In this document: in pieces, positions 31,199-42,447 of the stretch
How the letters are laid out: every line of letters begins with the position of its first letter
Numbering within the stretch: the first letter of the stretch is position 1
NCBI GenBank assembly: GCA_038049695.1
Contig: CP142452.1
Span: forward strand, 107,269,001-107,333,000
Origin: Cinnamomum chago
Taxonomy: Eukaryota; Streptophyta; Magnoliopsida; Laurales; Lauraceae
Length of the DNA stretch: 64,000 bases
Direction: 5' to 3'
Notes under the pieces: model-generated
The model's database searches: none
What the model saw: the letters and a program-made list of their open reading frames with translations, nothing else
What the model was told of the DNA's origin: nothing
Made by a program: the position numbers and the translations under genes

Positions 31199-32731
31199 AT
31201 GGACTCCACTAGGCTAGACTTTGTAGATTCTTCTAGACCCCTCATTCTTCCATCTTATGGAGATTCAAACATTGAAATTAAAGAATCTCAACTTGAATTA
31301 AAAGAAGAAGAATATGATGAACTTGAAGCCTATGAGGAATTGTACACATGGTCCTTAGAGGTTTCCAAGAAAAATAAAAGATTAAAAGAAGAATCTATAA
31401 GGCTAAACCAAGAATTAGACTCTTCTAAAAATGAACTTAGAGAAAAAGATGAATTTATAAATTGTGTAGAATCTAAGTTCATGATCTCTCTAAATAATCT
31501 ATCTAACATTCAAGATGAACTAAGAGAATTAAAGATGGATTATGATAATGTCAATAAGGAAAATTTAATTCTAAGAGATCAAATAAAAAGGCAAGATAAA
31601 GACTTTAACAATCTTGAATCTAAATTGACTATCTCTAAGGAAAATTTATCTAATGCTCAAGATGAATCAAATGAGATTAAGATAAATTGTGATGAGCTTA
31701 AAAATGAAAATTTGAACCTAAGAGATACTATTAAAAGACAAGATGTAGACATTGACAACTTAGAATCCAAGTTGATCAAAAGTAAGTTAAAAACAAAAGA
31801 ACTTGGATCTAATGTTATTGATGAACTAAAGCTTGAATTAAAACTTGCCTATGAAGAGCTAAACAATTATAAGGAAATTGAAAATGAACTTTCAAAAGTC
31901 AAACATGAAAATTCAATCCTTATAACCAAAGTCACTCAACTTGAAAACTATAAACAAAAGTATGAGTGCAAGTTTACCCAAAGTGAAGAGAAACTTGAAA
32001 AATTATTCAAATTGGGTAAATCTCATGGAGATAGGACGGGTATTGGATTTAATAGGAATATGTCTTATGACCCTAAATTCACCAACACATTTGTGAAAGG
32101 TGAGTCCTCATTCTCTAGCACTCTCTCTCAAATGTCCAAAATTAAATGTCATTATTGTGGTAAAGAAGGACATCTAAAATTTGAGTGCAAACTAAGAAAA
32201 AGAAGCTATGTGTCTAAACCAATCTTTGAACTAAAGAATGGAGAATCAAAACCTATGAAGGGTAAGACACTAAAAATCAAGAAAGACTCCAAAAAGACTA
32301 AACAAGTTAAATCTATTAAAATGGAGTCTCCTAAGATAGATTCTAAAAAGCTTAAACAAGTCAAACCAAGTTTGAAAGAATCTATTAACAAAAAGCTTCT
32401 CAACCTACCTCCCTTAAGTCAAAACATGAAAGAACTTTTGAAGAAAATTACTAAGTTAAATCTAAATTTCAAAAGTCAAAGAAAGGGAGAAAATAAGAAG
32501 AAAAGAAAAGAGAAACAATCCCCTAAGAAACAAACTCACCAACATCAAAAGACTAATCACCATTCTAAGCCAAATTTAGTAAAATCTAAATATCATGGTG
32601 ATAAGTTCAAATTGAAAATTTATCAAGTTAAATCTCCTATAGTTGGTGAGAAGTCCAAAATAGACCTCAAAGTTCAACCCTCCCAAGACCTTAGGTGGAT
32701 TCCTAAAGTTATTTACCTAGACAAACCTTAG
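31199..32731 (+). CDS. TR2 Gag protein (intact, 510 aa)
   Basis: The first ATG is at 31199; an in-frame TTG at 31184 is not needed. Residues about 40-280 form a long Lys/Glu/Asn-rich coiled coil with internally similar segments (three variants of 'NLESKLTISKENLSNAQDE'). A CCHC zinc knuckle (CHYCGKEGHLKFEC) lies at roughly residues 315-330. A very basic C-terminal third, rich in Lys, ends at WIPKVIYLDKP and a stop. The protein would form particles and bind element RNA. It is the only Gag of this family in the window with no break. The knuckle and Met-tRNA primer suggest a Ty1/copia-related origin, but with no pol I cannot prove it. Confidence 0.88.
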   Translation: MDSTRLDFVDSSRPLILPSYGDSNIEIKESQLELKEEEYDELEAYEELYTWSLEVSKKNKRLKEESIRLNQELDSSKNELREKDEFINCVESKFMISLNNLSNIQDELRELKMDYDNVNKENLILRDQIKRQDKDFNNLESKLTISKENLSNAQDESNEIKINCDELKNENLNLRDTIKRQDVDIDNLESKLIKSKLKTKELGSNVIDELKLELKLAYEELNNYKEIENELSKVKHENSILITKVTQLENYKQKYECKFTQSEEKLEKLFKLGKSHGDRTGIGFNRNMSYDPKFTNTFVKGESSFSSTLSQMSKIKCHYCGKEGHLKFECKLRKRSYVSKPIFELKNGESKPMKGKTLKIKKDSKKTKQVKSIKMESPKIDSKKLKQVKPSLKESINKKLLNLPPLSQNMKELLKKITKLNLNFKSQRKGENKKKRKEKQSPKKQTHQHQKTNHHSKPNLVKSKYHGDKFKLKIYQVKSPIVGEKSKIDLKVQPSQDLRWIPKVIYLDKP

Positions 32732-34734
32732 GGTCTTGAACCTCATTGACCAACCTATTCTTTATAGTCAAATCCTTTTGTTGGTCATGTAGCTTTGCAT
32801 TTTGGTTCTTTCTTAGTTACATTTCATAAAATGCATTGTTTCTTTATGATCAATTGATTTTGTTTTCATACACCATTCTAAGTTACACTTCATGGTTTTC
32901 AAAATCTCTTGATTATAATTTCATCATGTTAGATTTGCTTTTTGCTCACATTTAGTTTTATGTTTTGCATTGCATTTCAACATGATTAATTGATTGTGAT
33001 TTTAAAAGCTTTTATAGCTAGATTTTTCATGATCAATTGTTTTTGAATCATTTGTGTAGATGTCATGGTAAGATTATTTGAACAAATGATTTGAATCAAT
33101 TCAAGTTTTTCCATGGATTTCCAAGTTATACTTTTATATGGAGAACATTGTTTTGTAAAATCAACTTGTATGTATTTCAATTAAGTTATATCTTTTAAAA
33201 TACAATGTTGAAAATTGTTCTTCATAGTCATTCCTTCTATGCTTATTGTTGGATTTTGTTTATTGAAATGATTTGAAGATTGTATGATTGGAAATGCTTT
33301 TTAACTTCATTAGTCATATTCATCAAAGCATGTTCCATGTTTTCATTTCCTTTTCTTTTGGTTTAATTATATTAGAATTGGAAATGAATGTTGTTTGCAT
33401 CCTTGCTTGTTTATTTACATTCTTTTTATATGCAAATGACTTTTGGTTCCATGTATGGTTGTGATCTTAGTAATATTTGTAGAAACCATACTAGAACCCA
33501 AATCCATCCTCTATGCCTTTTAGTCATATCTTTTTGGATGGTTATGATGTTGACTCATGTAGATTCTCTTGGTATCATCCTTATACATGTTTCAACTTCA
33601 TAGTAGTGTTCTTAATCATATGAAACTCTTTGAAATCCATTCATTGTATTTCTATATGTTTGATGAATATCTTAGATGTTGAATTCATATGATTTAGTCA
33701 CTTTGGAAATTGAATGCATTACAAAGTTATATCCTTTTGCATTGCAATTTACCTTGTTCATCACTATGCTCAATAGTCATATCCTTAAAAGTGATGAATA
33801 TGCATTTATGATGCTTGATGGAATTTTGAGTTTGTCACATCCTTGCTTTTAATCATGTTATCAAATCCAATTGGTTTCTTTTGGTATAAGTTTCCATTGT
33901 TTTCATAACCAATTGATGACTTATCTTGTGTATGTGATAGACCTTGTGTGCATTGGACTAAACTTGATAGTAATATATTTGTTCCATGTCACACACCATT
34001 AGCATCATAATGTTCATGATTGCCTCCTCACTTGCTCTTATAGGTATATCTCATGACCACCATGTTTATGTGTTAATAATATTGGTTGGTTATTATTTGA
34101 GGTTGGCTTCATGATTGAAATTCATTTCACTCTTTCTTGCACATTAATAGTCATATTTATAGTTTGAGTGAAATGATTTCAAAACTTTCATAGCATATGA
34201 TTTTCATAAGTTATATTGTTTGATGCTATGTTTGAGTAAACCCCATTGCATCATGGATAGCTCTAATTTGGATTTATCTTAATAGTTATATTCTCTTAAA
34301 TCCATTTTAGAGTGATTGAGTTTATAGTCACATCCTTTAATCTCAATTGATATGTTTATTTCAATTGGTATCCATGATCGTTAATGACCTTGCTCTCTTT
34401 TGGTAATTTGATCATATGAGCCTTATAGTTAAATGAATCTAATCCTTTCCTTGAAGTTGACCCTCACTTGGTTAAACCATCTACTTCTTGAATCTAATAG
34501 TTAAATCTTTGTCAAGAGTTTGACAAAAGAAGAGAATGGATTGAGGGGGAGTGTAAACCTTCATAGGAAGTATTAGTTTTGATCAAATTCACCCTTGGAT
34601 TGCTATTGAGCCCTTAGAGTTAACTTACATACATGATAGCCTGTTATGAATTTCATTTTCGATTTCATTTGTTAACATGTGCTACTAAAGGTATTCTTCT
34701 TGTCTCATGTGTGTAGGTACCTTTGCAATTTAAT
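32732..34734 (+). other. TR2 interior without pol: AT-rich noncoding region
   Basis: It aligns along its length with 27006-29010 in TR1, with many indels that break every short open frame. AGTTATATC/AGTCATATC-type words recur here too. No coding region is supported. Confidence 0.75.
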
Positions 34735-35220
34735 GTCAAAGGGGGAGAGAGAGTTCAAGTGTGACTCAAAGATCTCCTACTCTTCAAAGGGGGAGAGAGT
34801 TCGAGAGTTCAAGTACTCGAAGATCTCCTATCCATCAAAGGGGGAGAAAGAACTCAAGTTCTCAAAGGGTGAAGAGAATGTCCAAGCTTCCTAAGGAGGT
34901 TTTGTATGATCTTCTACAAAGGGAGAGAATGCATACCTTGCCAAAGGGAGAGAGAGGCATGGTCAAAGGGGGAGAGCAAATAGAAGAAAGAAAGCTTGGA
35001 GCTAAAGAAGATGCTTGGCTAAAGAGAGGAAGATGGAAAGAAAGCTTGAAGAATGATCAAGCTCCAAGCATCAAGAAGATTGAAGAAAAGAGCCCAAGAG
35101 CCCAAGCTAAGAGAAGGAGCATCCAAGAAGATTTCAAGACTTGTCCAGCTTAGGGGGAGCTGAAGACTTGGTGTGTTAATTTCTATGATGAGTAAGTTGC
35201 CATCAAATTGCAAAGGGGGA
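34735..35220 (+). repeat. Cluster of PPT-like AAAGGGGGAGA tracts before the TR2 3' LTR
   Basis: Seven runs of CAAAGGG(GG)AGA lie near 34738, 34787, 34839, 34917, 34940, 34965 and 35212. The last, AAAGGGGGA at 35212-35220, is 3 bases from the LTR and is the best true polypurine tract. Between them are direct repeats such as 'gagttcaagtactcgaagatctcctat'-like blocks. TR1 has the same kind of cluster at 29012-29161 and 62575-62640. Confidence 0.75.
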
Positions 35221-35223
35221 GAT

Positions 35224-36305
35224 TGTTAGGGATTTTGTAATTGCAATTTGATGGATGCATTTGCACTTTAGCATCATTTGATATTTCACACATGCATTGA
35301 TTTAAAATACCTTGAAATCTAGTTTTATACATGCATTGGTTTTTAGATTTGGAAAAGTTTTTGTTTTATGCATGTTTTGGTTTTAAACTTGGATGCATTA
35401 GTTTTGAAACCCAAACTCTTTTGAAAACCTAATTCCTTGTGCATTATATTTGGAAAATCAACTTGTGAATTTAGGTTTGAGTTTTGCATACATTCATTTC
35501 AAAAAGAATCATTTTTGTATGCATTTTCATTTGAAAAGAGTTTTATCAAATCAAGCTAGCCTTTGGTTTTAAACTTTTGAATCATTTTAGGCTTTGTGTT
35601 TTTCATGTTTTTAAACATCTTAGAATGTCTTAAAACATGTTATTTAAGCTTGATTTAGTGGCCAAAAGGTCCCCCAAAGAAATACCTTTGAAATGGCAAA
35701 AGTTGCATTTTTTGCAAAAAGGGGGTGTCCCGGCAGTGTCGCCGGTCGACCGAGACACAGGTCTCGGTCGACCGAGACAACTGGAAGTCATTTTTTCCAG
35801 AACCTGTTCTGTAGCTCCAACGGTCAGAAATTTGACCGTTGTGCCTTCCCGGTCGACCGAGACCCCTTTGCCGGTCGACCGAGGACTAGCCGTTGGACAC
35901 TTTTTGGCTATAAAATCCATTCTTTTCCAACCTTCTTTGGTGTTGAACACATGAACCCTTGAGAGCATTTTGGAGCCATTGAAAGGGGATAAAGTTGGAA
36001 AGGCTAGAAGGTCATTAGGAGAGCTAAAGCTTGGGTCAATGAGTTAAACAACCAAGTAAGCTCTACCTTTTGTTAATCATAGTTTTCATGTTTTGCTTAA
36101 GCTATTGGTAAATGGTTTTGTACATGATAACTATGACGTGTAGAATCCTTTCTTCTTCTAATCTTTGGTCTAATTAAGATTGGATTCTTCACATTAGGTT
36201 TCAATCCAAGTTGTTTTTAAAACTTACTTAATCATGCTTAGCCAAAGTCTTTGATTTCCTTTAATGCATGATTCTTTGTCTTGGTTGAAACTTGCTTGTT
36301 GTTTT
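35224..36305 (+). repeat. TR2 3' LTR, first part
   Basis: It begins TGTTAGGG and is nearly identical to 29167-30250. E2 cuts it after GTTTT (36301-36305). Confidence 0.95.
35816..35916 (+). promoter_or_regulatory. TR2 3' LTR promoter block
   Basis: TCCAACGGTCA (35816-35826) and reversed TAGCCGTTGGA (35887-35897) are both exact YCYAACGGYYA matches; TATAAAAT is at 35909-35916. The first site is exact here but has one mismatch in the 5' LTR (TGCAACGGTCA). Confidence 0.6.
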
Positions 36306-38934
36306 TGTTGACACCAAAAATGTCACTTTGCCTCTTCACACCAAAAGCTACATGTAGCCACATCCTACCAAAAATAGGCAGGCACCACTTCAAGCATCAG
36401 ATCTTGTCAGAATCAAACAAAAAACTGCAAGGTCATTCAAAACAACCAAAAGAGAGGTACACATGAAGTTTCAGGCCATTCCGACATTATTTGGCCTAGC
36501 TTCACTTCTCCAACAGCTAAGCAGCAGTTCCCGGCGGCGGACCACCCCGGGACCATGGCACCTAATTCGGAGCTTGCGGATCATCTCAAAATGACTCCAA
36601 TAGGCTCCTCGTCGAATTTCAGGTCAAACGGACATCGTTTGACCAGAAGTCAAAGCTCGGCATCTCTCTCGCAGGAGAAACAAAGGCAAGCGTTTGCATG
36701 GCCCCAAACGGCTTCAAAACCCAAACGAAAGCCTTTGGTGGGTCTTAACTACTGATGAGGGAGTCACACGTAAAATTTCAGGTCAATCGGACATCGTTTG
36801 ACCGAAAGTCAAAGTTCGGCATTTCCCTCGTGGTGAAATCAAAGGCAAGCGTTTGCATGACTCCAAATGGCTTCAAAACTCAAACGAAAGCCTATGGTTG
36901 GTCTTATCTACTGATGAGGGAGTCACACGTCGAATTTCAGGTCAATCGGACATCGTTTGACCGAAAGTCAAAGCTCGGCATTTCCCTCGCGGTGAAATCA
37001 AAGGCAAGCATTTGCATGACCCCAAACGGCTTCAAAACTCAAACGAAAGCCCATGGTTGGTCTTATTTAATGCTCAAGAAGCTTCACCTCAAAATTCAGG
37101 TCATTCCGACATCGTTTGACCCTGTTTCAGCTTCTGGCGGAAAATCAGCAGTTCTGCGCTCGGCTTTTCCCGGAAAATCAGAAACTTTGCAAACCAATTT
37201 GCAAGGATTCTCATCATGTTTTTCAGAGGGAAATCAAGCCAAAAGTGTGGAGAAATGTCATAGAAAACAAACAAAAAAAACGGAAGCGAAAAACGACGAA
37301 AAACGGCCAGAAACGGGCCCCGGGAAGCAATTTTCCCCCCAGGGTCGCAGAGCCCCGCGACCCTGGGCCAGGCCTGCGACCCTGGGCCATGGTCGCCGGC
37401 GACCATGGGGCCGGCGACCCTGGGAGGTCCGGGGCGCCGATTTCGCCCCGGGACCCCCCGTTTCGTCCGTTTTCGCGAGACGAGTTGTTCTGTCCCTGTG
37501 ATTTTTCCAGATTCAGACTTTTGAGGCTCCAAATTCGCCGATATTCGCCAAGATCACAGGAATCCTTCCAAGAACTTCAAAAACTTCGTTGATCGCCAGC
37601 TGAACAACCAAAAAGTGCACTTTCTGCCCGCCCGATCGCGAAATCGACTGGACAGATGCTGCCAGCCCGCTGGTATCAACCAATGTCTGAAACTACATGA
37701 TCATCTGATGTTGATTTACATAAGGATCCATCGATGATCATCGTAAAGGGAATTCCAAGAGACGCAACATGGCCCGCGACTCTTCAGTTACCAAGGTGGC
37801 CACTTAGTGCAATCAATTGGCCCGTTTATGGCAAGTTAATGCGGTCATTAACCCATTATCTTGAACGGCCCAATCAGAAGCCTCCGTTCAGGAGTTACAA
37901 GTCCAAGCAATCATGACATTAAAATCATGAAACTCCCATCATCATGGAGATTAAAAGCAATTAAATGCCCACTACTCTCCATCGGCCAATCAAATGCAAG
38001 GAAAAAGGAGTTACAAAACAAGTAATTAAAAACTTGTAACTCCTTCCATCATGAGCATTAATACCATAAATGCTCATAAACTCTCCTAAATGGCTACCAA
38101 ATGCCTATAAATAGGAAGCCATTCCAAGGAAAAGGAGATCCCGGAGAAAATCGCCACGGATCCGGAAAAATCGCCAGAAAATCATTTAAAAATCCTCGGA
38201 GAAATCTCTACAACCCTGCTCCTTCAAGAAAACTCTGCTGCGACAAGTTCAACAAGGTGATTGAAGCCCCTTGGGGGGCCACCCCCCCAAAGGCCACCTC
38301 TCCTTCTATCCAACATGGCTAGATGCGGCTTTTCAGCCCGTCTACTCAGTTTTTTACCGGATATAGGACCTTATCTTGGTCCTTATCCTCTAAAAATCTG
38401 AGGTTGGAGCCAAGCCAAGAAATCAAGCACTATGTTCTCATCTGAAGGACGATGGCGGAGCCCATACATGACTCGCGACCATCGATCTGAACGAGCCCTC
38501 CCACAATCGCATGAGAAGTTAGATTCCTTTTTCTTACTTTTCTGTTGTAAATTGTATTTTTTCTAAAGAGACAAAAAAATCACATCTCTTGTCTTTCATT
38601 ATTGATAAGATTTGTAAATCGCCTTTCATGGCAAAATCGCCTCCAACGGCACCAAACCGCCTTCTACGGCACAAAAACGCCTTTCATGGCATTCAAACAA
38701 AACTGTCTCTTTTATTAAAATATGTATGCAATGGAAAACTAGAAAAAAGTTTCATTTCCCTTTTTACTTGTGAAGGTGAATCTCCGGATCACCATTTCTA
38801 AATTCCAAGTATAAAAGAGAAATTGGCATACCCGTACAAAAAACTGATGCCCGCTTTTCCTTTTTCCCTCCACCATACCCCGTCAGCCCCGGGGCGGAGG
38901 CAGCTTTGGAAAAAGACAAAAGCCGGGACCATCA
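36306..38934 (+). repeat. E2 5' LTR
   Basis: The first 1.6 kb is nearly identical to the E1 LTRs; from about 37905 to the end it is clearly diverged. 159-bp repeats begin at 36615. A GC-rich palindromic block lies at about 37347-37430 and TATAAATA at 38106-38113. A four-unit GCC-N6-GGC repeat lies at about 38620-38692, the stem-reversed counterpart of the GGC-N-GCC units in E1. Confidence 0.95.
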
Positions 38935-38937
38935 AGC

Positions 38938-38955
38938 TGGCACACCCGGTGGGAC
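38938..38955 (+). other. Putative primer binding site of E2
   Basis: TGGCACACCCGGTGGGAC begins 3 bases after the LTR and starts with TGG, as expected for pairing to a tRNA CCA end. The tRNA is not assigned. Confidence 0.6.
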
Positions 38956-38979
38956 TCGTTCATTTGATGAACATGTGCT

Positions 38980-40863
38980 TGAAAGTCCACGAGGATCCTA
39001 ACCCTAGAGGGGGGGGTGAATAGGGTGAGCTACAACTAATGACTAATTATGACCAATTTTAATTTCTTAAACTAAACTAGTCACAAGTGGTGATTATAAG
39101 AAAAAATGCGGAAGCTCAAATAAACAATCACCACAAAAGCATGCACCACAACACAATATTTATAGTGGTTCGGCCAACGTGCCTACATCCACTACCGGCT
39201 TGTGTCTCCAACACCCCACCGGATTCCACTAAGTATGCTTTTTACTAGGCTAAGCAATAACCCTTACAATGTGCTTTTCTAGGCTAAGCAATAACCTTAC
39301 AAGATGCTTTTCAAAGGCTAAGCAATAACCTTACAAGATGCTTTTCAAAGGCTAAGCAATAACCTTACAAGTTGCTTTTCTTAGGCTTAGCAATAACCTT
39401 TACAAATAGTTTTCTCAAAGAAAGTGTCTTAACAAAAGAACACTCTAAGAGATTACAATTTAAGCTCAATGGAATTGCCTCTTGAATAGGCTAATATGAA
39501 AGTGAAAACTAAACTCACACAAACACTCTATGAATGCAAAGATGTATGCTTATGAGGTGTGTGTGTGATGGCTTCAATCAAGTTCAAAAAGAAAGCTTAA
39601 TCAAATATATTGCATAAAGCAATTCAAAGTTTAAAGCTCATAAAAGATTGATTGAAGTCTTATGCTAATCACATGTATGAAATTCAACTTGTTTATGACA
39701 TGAAAAACAAGGACTAACAAGTTGTATGAAAATGGCTAATTTAGAACATGTGATGCATGTGCATGTTGTTTTCAAAACCAAATTAATTTTACTAATGTTT
39801 AAATGAATGAAAACAACAAGCAATGTTTCAACCAAGTGATATAATCATGCAATACAAGAAATCCAAGATTTATGACTAAACATGATTAAGAAAGTTTAAA
39901 ACAAAACTTGGTTTGAAAACAAAGTGATGAATCCAATTCTTGAATATCAAAGATGAAGGGAAGAATGGATTCAACACATCATTGTTATCATGCTTGAAAT
40001 CAATTTCCAAAGTTTCAAACAAAGCACATAACAAATGATTAAATCAAAGTAAAACTTACTTGGAGATTTAACTTAGTTGATCCAAGCTTAAGCTTTACTT
40101 AATGACCCTTTAGCCTCTCTTAGTTCCTCCCCTTTGTCTTGTCTCAAAGCTCCTCAAAGAAGGCTTAAAAATCTCCAACCAAAGACAAAGGAAAGAGCTC
40201 ATTTAAATACCAAAAACTGCCCAACGGCTAGTTTGGCCGGTTGACCGGCCATGTCAGGCCGGTTGACCGGCCAAGCACAACGGTCATAATTCTGACCGTT
40301 GGGGCGCCAGGTAAATTCCTGCTGCAGTGTTCCCGGTCGACCGGGACCTATGCGCCGGTCGACCAGCGACACTGCCGGGAACCCAAAAATTCCAATTTTA
40401 GCAAGATGAAGGTTTTCTTTGTGGAATTTTGTGGGTCACTAAACCAAGCTTAAAAACATGTTTTAAAACATTTAAAAACATGAAACACACAAAGCCTAAA
40501 AAGATTCAAAACTTTAAACCATAGGCTAGCTTGATTTGAGAAAAACTCTTTTCAAATGAAATTGCATACAAAACTGATTCTAAAGGTGCTGAAAGTATGC
40601 AAACCTCAAACCTAAATACCTAACATGATTTTCCAAATGTAGAGCACAAGGAAATAGGTTTTCAAAAAGAGTTTGGGTTCTAAAACCAATGCATCCAAGT
40701 TTATGACCTAAACATGCATAAACCACAAACTTTTCCAAATCTAAAAACCAATGCATGTATAACACTAGATTTCAAGATATTTTAAATCAATGCATGTGTG
40801 CGAATTCAAATGATGCCAATATGCAAATGCATCCACCAAATTGCAAAAACAAAATACCTAACA
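38980..40863 (-). mobile_element. TR-family solo LTR in the E2 leader
   Basis: GTGCT duplications (38975-38979, 40864-40868) flank it. Plus-strand ends are TGAAAGTCC and CCTAACA, 1884 bp. It has GCTTAGCC tandem units (about 39240-39405), AACGG sites CCCAACGGCTA (40220-40230) and TGACCGTTGGG (40293-40303), and a minus-strand AT-rich TATA-like word near 40200. There is no interior, so this is a recombined solo LTR. Confidence 0.95.
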
Positions 40864-42401
40864 GTGCTTAGATTCCTTTTGGCTCCTTTTTAGTTGGTGG
40901 CCTATGTTGGATCTTGCATCTAAAAAAAAAAAACCACATGAGATGGGATTCTTGGAAATTTCTTCTTTTGAGTTTATTTCCAGTCTTTCTTGTTTCTAAA
41001 AAAAAAAATCATCAAAAAACAAAATCTGATTTACAAAAAAAAAATTTCAGATTTTCCTCTTTTGGGTTTAAGTTGAGAAACTTTGGTTTCTTCCTTTTCG
41101 GACTTCGGGATCGCAGAAATGTTGAACCCATTTTCGGAATGGAGCACCATTCGCTCTCTTCTATGAATCCATAAAAAAAAAATCAAAAAACAAAATCTGA
41201 TTTACAAAAAAATTCTCAGATTTTCCTCTTTTGGGTTTAAGTTGAGAAACTTTGGTTTCTTCCTTTTCGGACTTCGGGATCGCAGAAATGTTGAACCCAT
41301 TTTCGGAATGGAGCACCATTCGCTCTCTTCTATGAATCCAAAAAAAAAAAAAAATCAAAAAACAAAATCTGATTTACAAAAAATTCTCAGATTTTCCTCT
41401 TTTGGGTTTAAGTTGAGAAAATTTGGTTTCTTCCTTTTCGGACTTCGGGATCGCAGAAATGTTGAACCCATTTTCGGAACGGAACACCATTCGCTCTCTT
41501 CTACGAATCCATAAAAAAAAAAAACCACTAAGGTTGCACCAATTGCGTTCTTTGACCAAAGTGGATCTAAGAAAAGCCTTGTCCAGAGTGTGGAGACAGC
41601 TAGACTGTTCTAGGCAAGGGTCCTCCAAACGGGTTCATTAAGTAATCTTACCCTTACCTGGGGGCTGATCTATCAACTGAGGTTTCATAAGATCGAATTG
41701 GAGATCTATGTGAACTCTTAAAAAAAAAGAAATCTTCAAAAAAAAAAAGGAAAAAAAAAACTTCTGTCATTTTTGGATTCATATTTGAGAAATCTTGGTT
41801 CCTTCCTTTTCGGACTTCGAGATCGCAGAAATGTTGAACTCATTTTCGGATTGGAATACCATTTGCTCTCTTCTATAAAGTCCAATCTTGACACTTTCAA
41901 AAAAAAAACTTCCGTCACTTTTGGATTCACATTTGAGAAATCCTGGTTCCTTCCTTTTCGGACTTTCGAGCTCGCAGAAATGTTGAGCTCATTTTCGGAT
42001 TGGAATACCATTTGCTCTCTCCTATGAATCCAATCTTGACCTTTCAAAAATCCCATCTCGTGTCCTTTCCAAGGATGCGATTTGCAACATTTGTGCCTAG
42101 CGGTGCTAGTACGCCCTTTCGGGTCTACTGTATTCGCAACTGACACATTTGTATCTCAACCTTATATCATTTTACCTTGAGTGAGCTTTGCTTCTCGGTA
42201 ATTTGAATTAAGGTTCACAATTGCTTCTAGCAGTCACTGGGACACTCATTCTGAGCTGACCCTACCTGCGTTTAGAACAATTGTGCCCTCTATGGCTTTT
42301 CTGCCCTCCTCATATTGCTTGGGCTGGGCCATGTCCCCTCGGGCGACTTGAAAAGGCGAAACCATAGTATTTTCCATTTATGATCACCATATTCTTGTGA
42401 T
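40864..42401 (+). repeat. E2 leader with five A-tract-separated units
   Basis: Three close units of 169-171 bp start at 41051, 41220 and 41391. Two diverged units start near 41770 and 41915. Each holds 'gcagaaatgttga(a/g)c' and 'gctctct' and ends in an A run. A conserved non-repeat block lies at 41520-41700. No supported gene. Confidence 0.8.
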
Positions 42402-42427
42402 TACTAATGGATATGGTCTTGTTTCAG
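42402..42427 (+). promoter_or_regulatory. Predicted 3' splice site of a leader intron before gag (E2)
   Basis: TACTAAT (42402-42408) and TTTCAG (42422-42427) have the same spacing as in E1, 20 bases before the gag ATG. Donor not found. Confidence 0.45.
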
Positions 42428-42447
42428 AAGTTTTCCAAAAACTAACA

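Noticed and set aside
25337-35223. LTR-interior-LTR-interior-LTR read as one tandem element with a shared central LTR
   Set aside because: AATAC flanks 29167-62569, and the TR1 interior resumes at 62570, so this is one element inserted in another, not a recombination tandem.
38935-38979. Assignment of the E primer site to a named tRNA
   Set aside because: TGGCACACCCGGTGGGAC did not match any plant tRNA 3' end I could recall with confidence; a search of tRNA genes would decide it.
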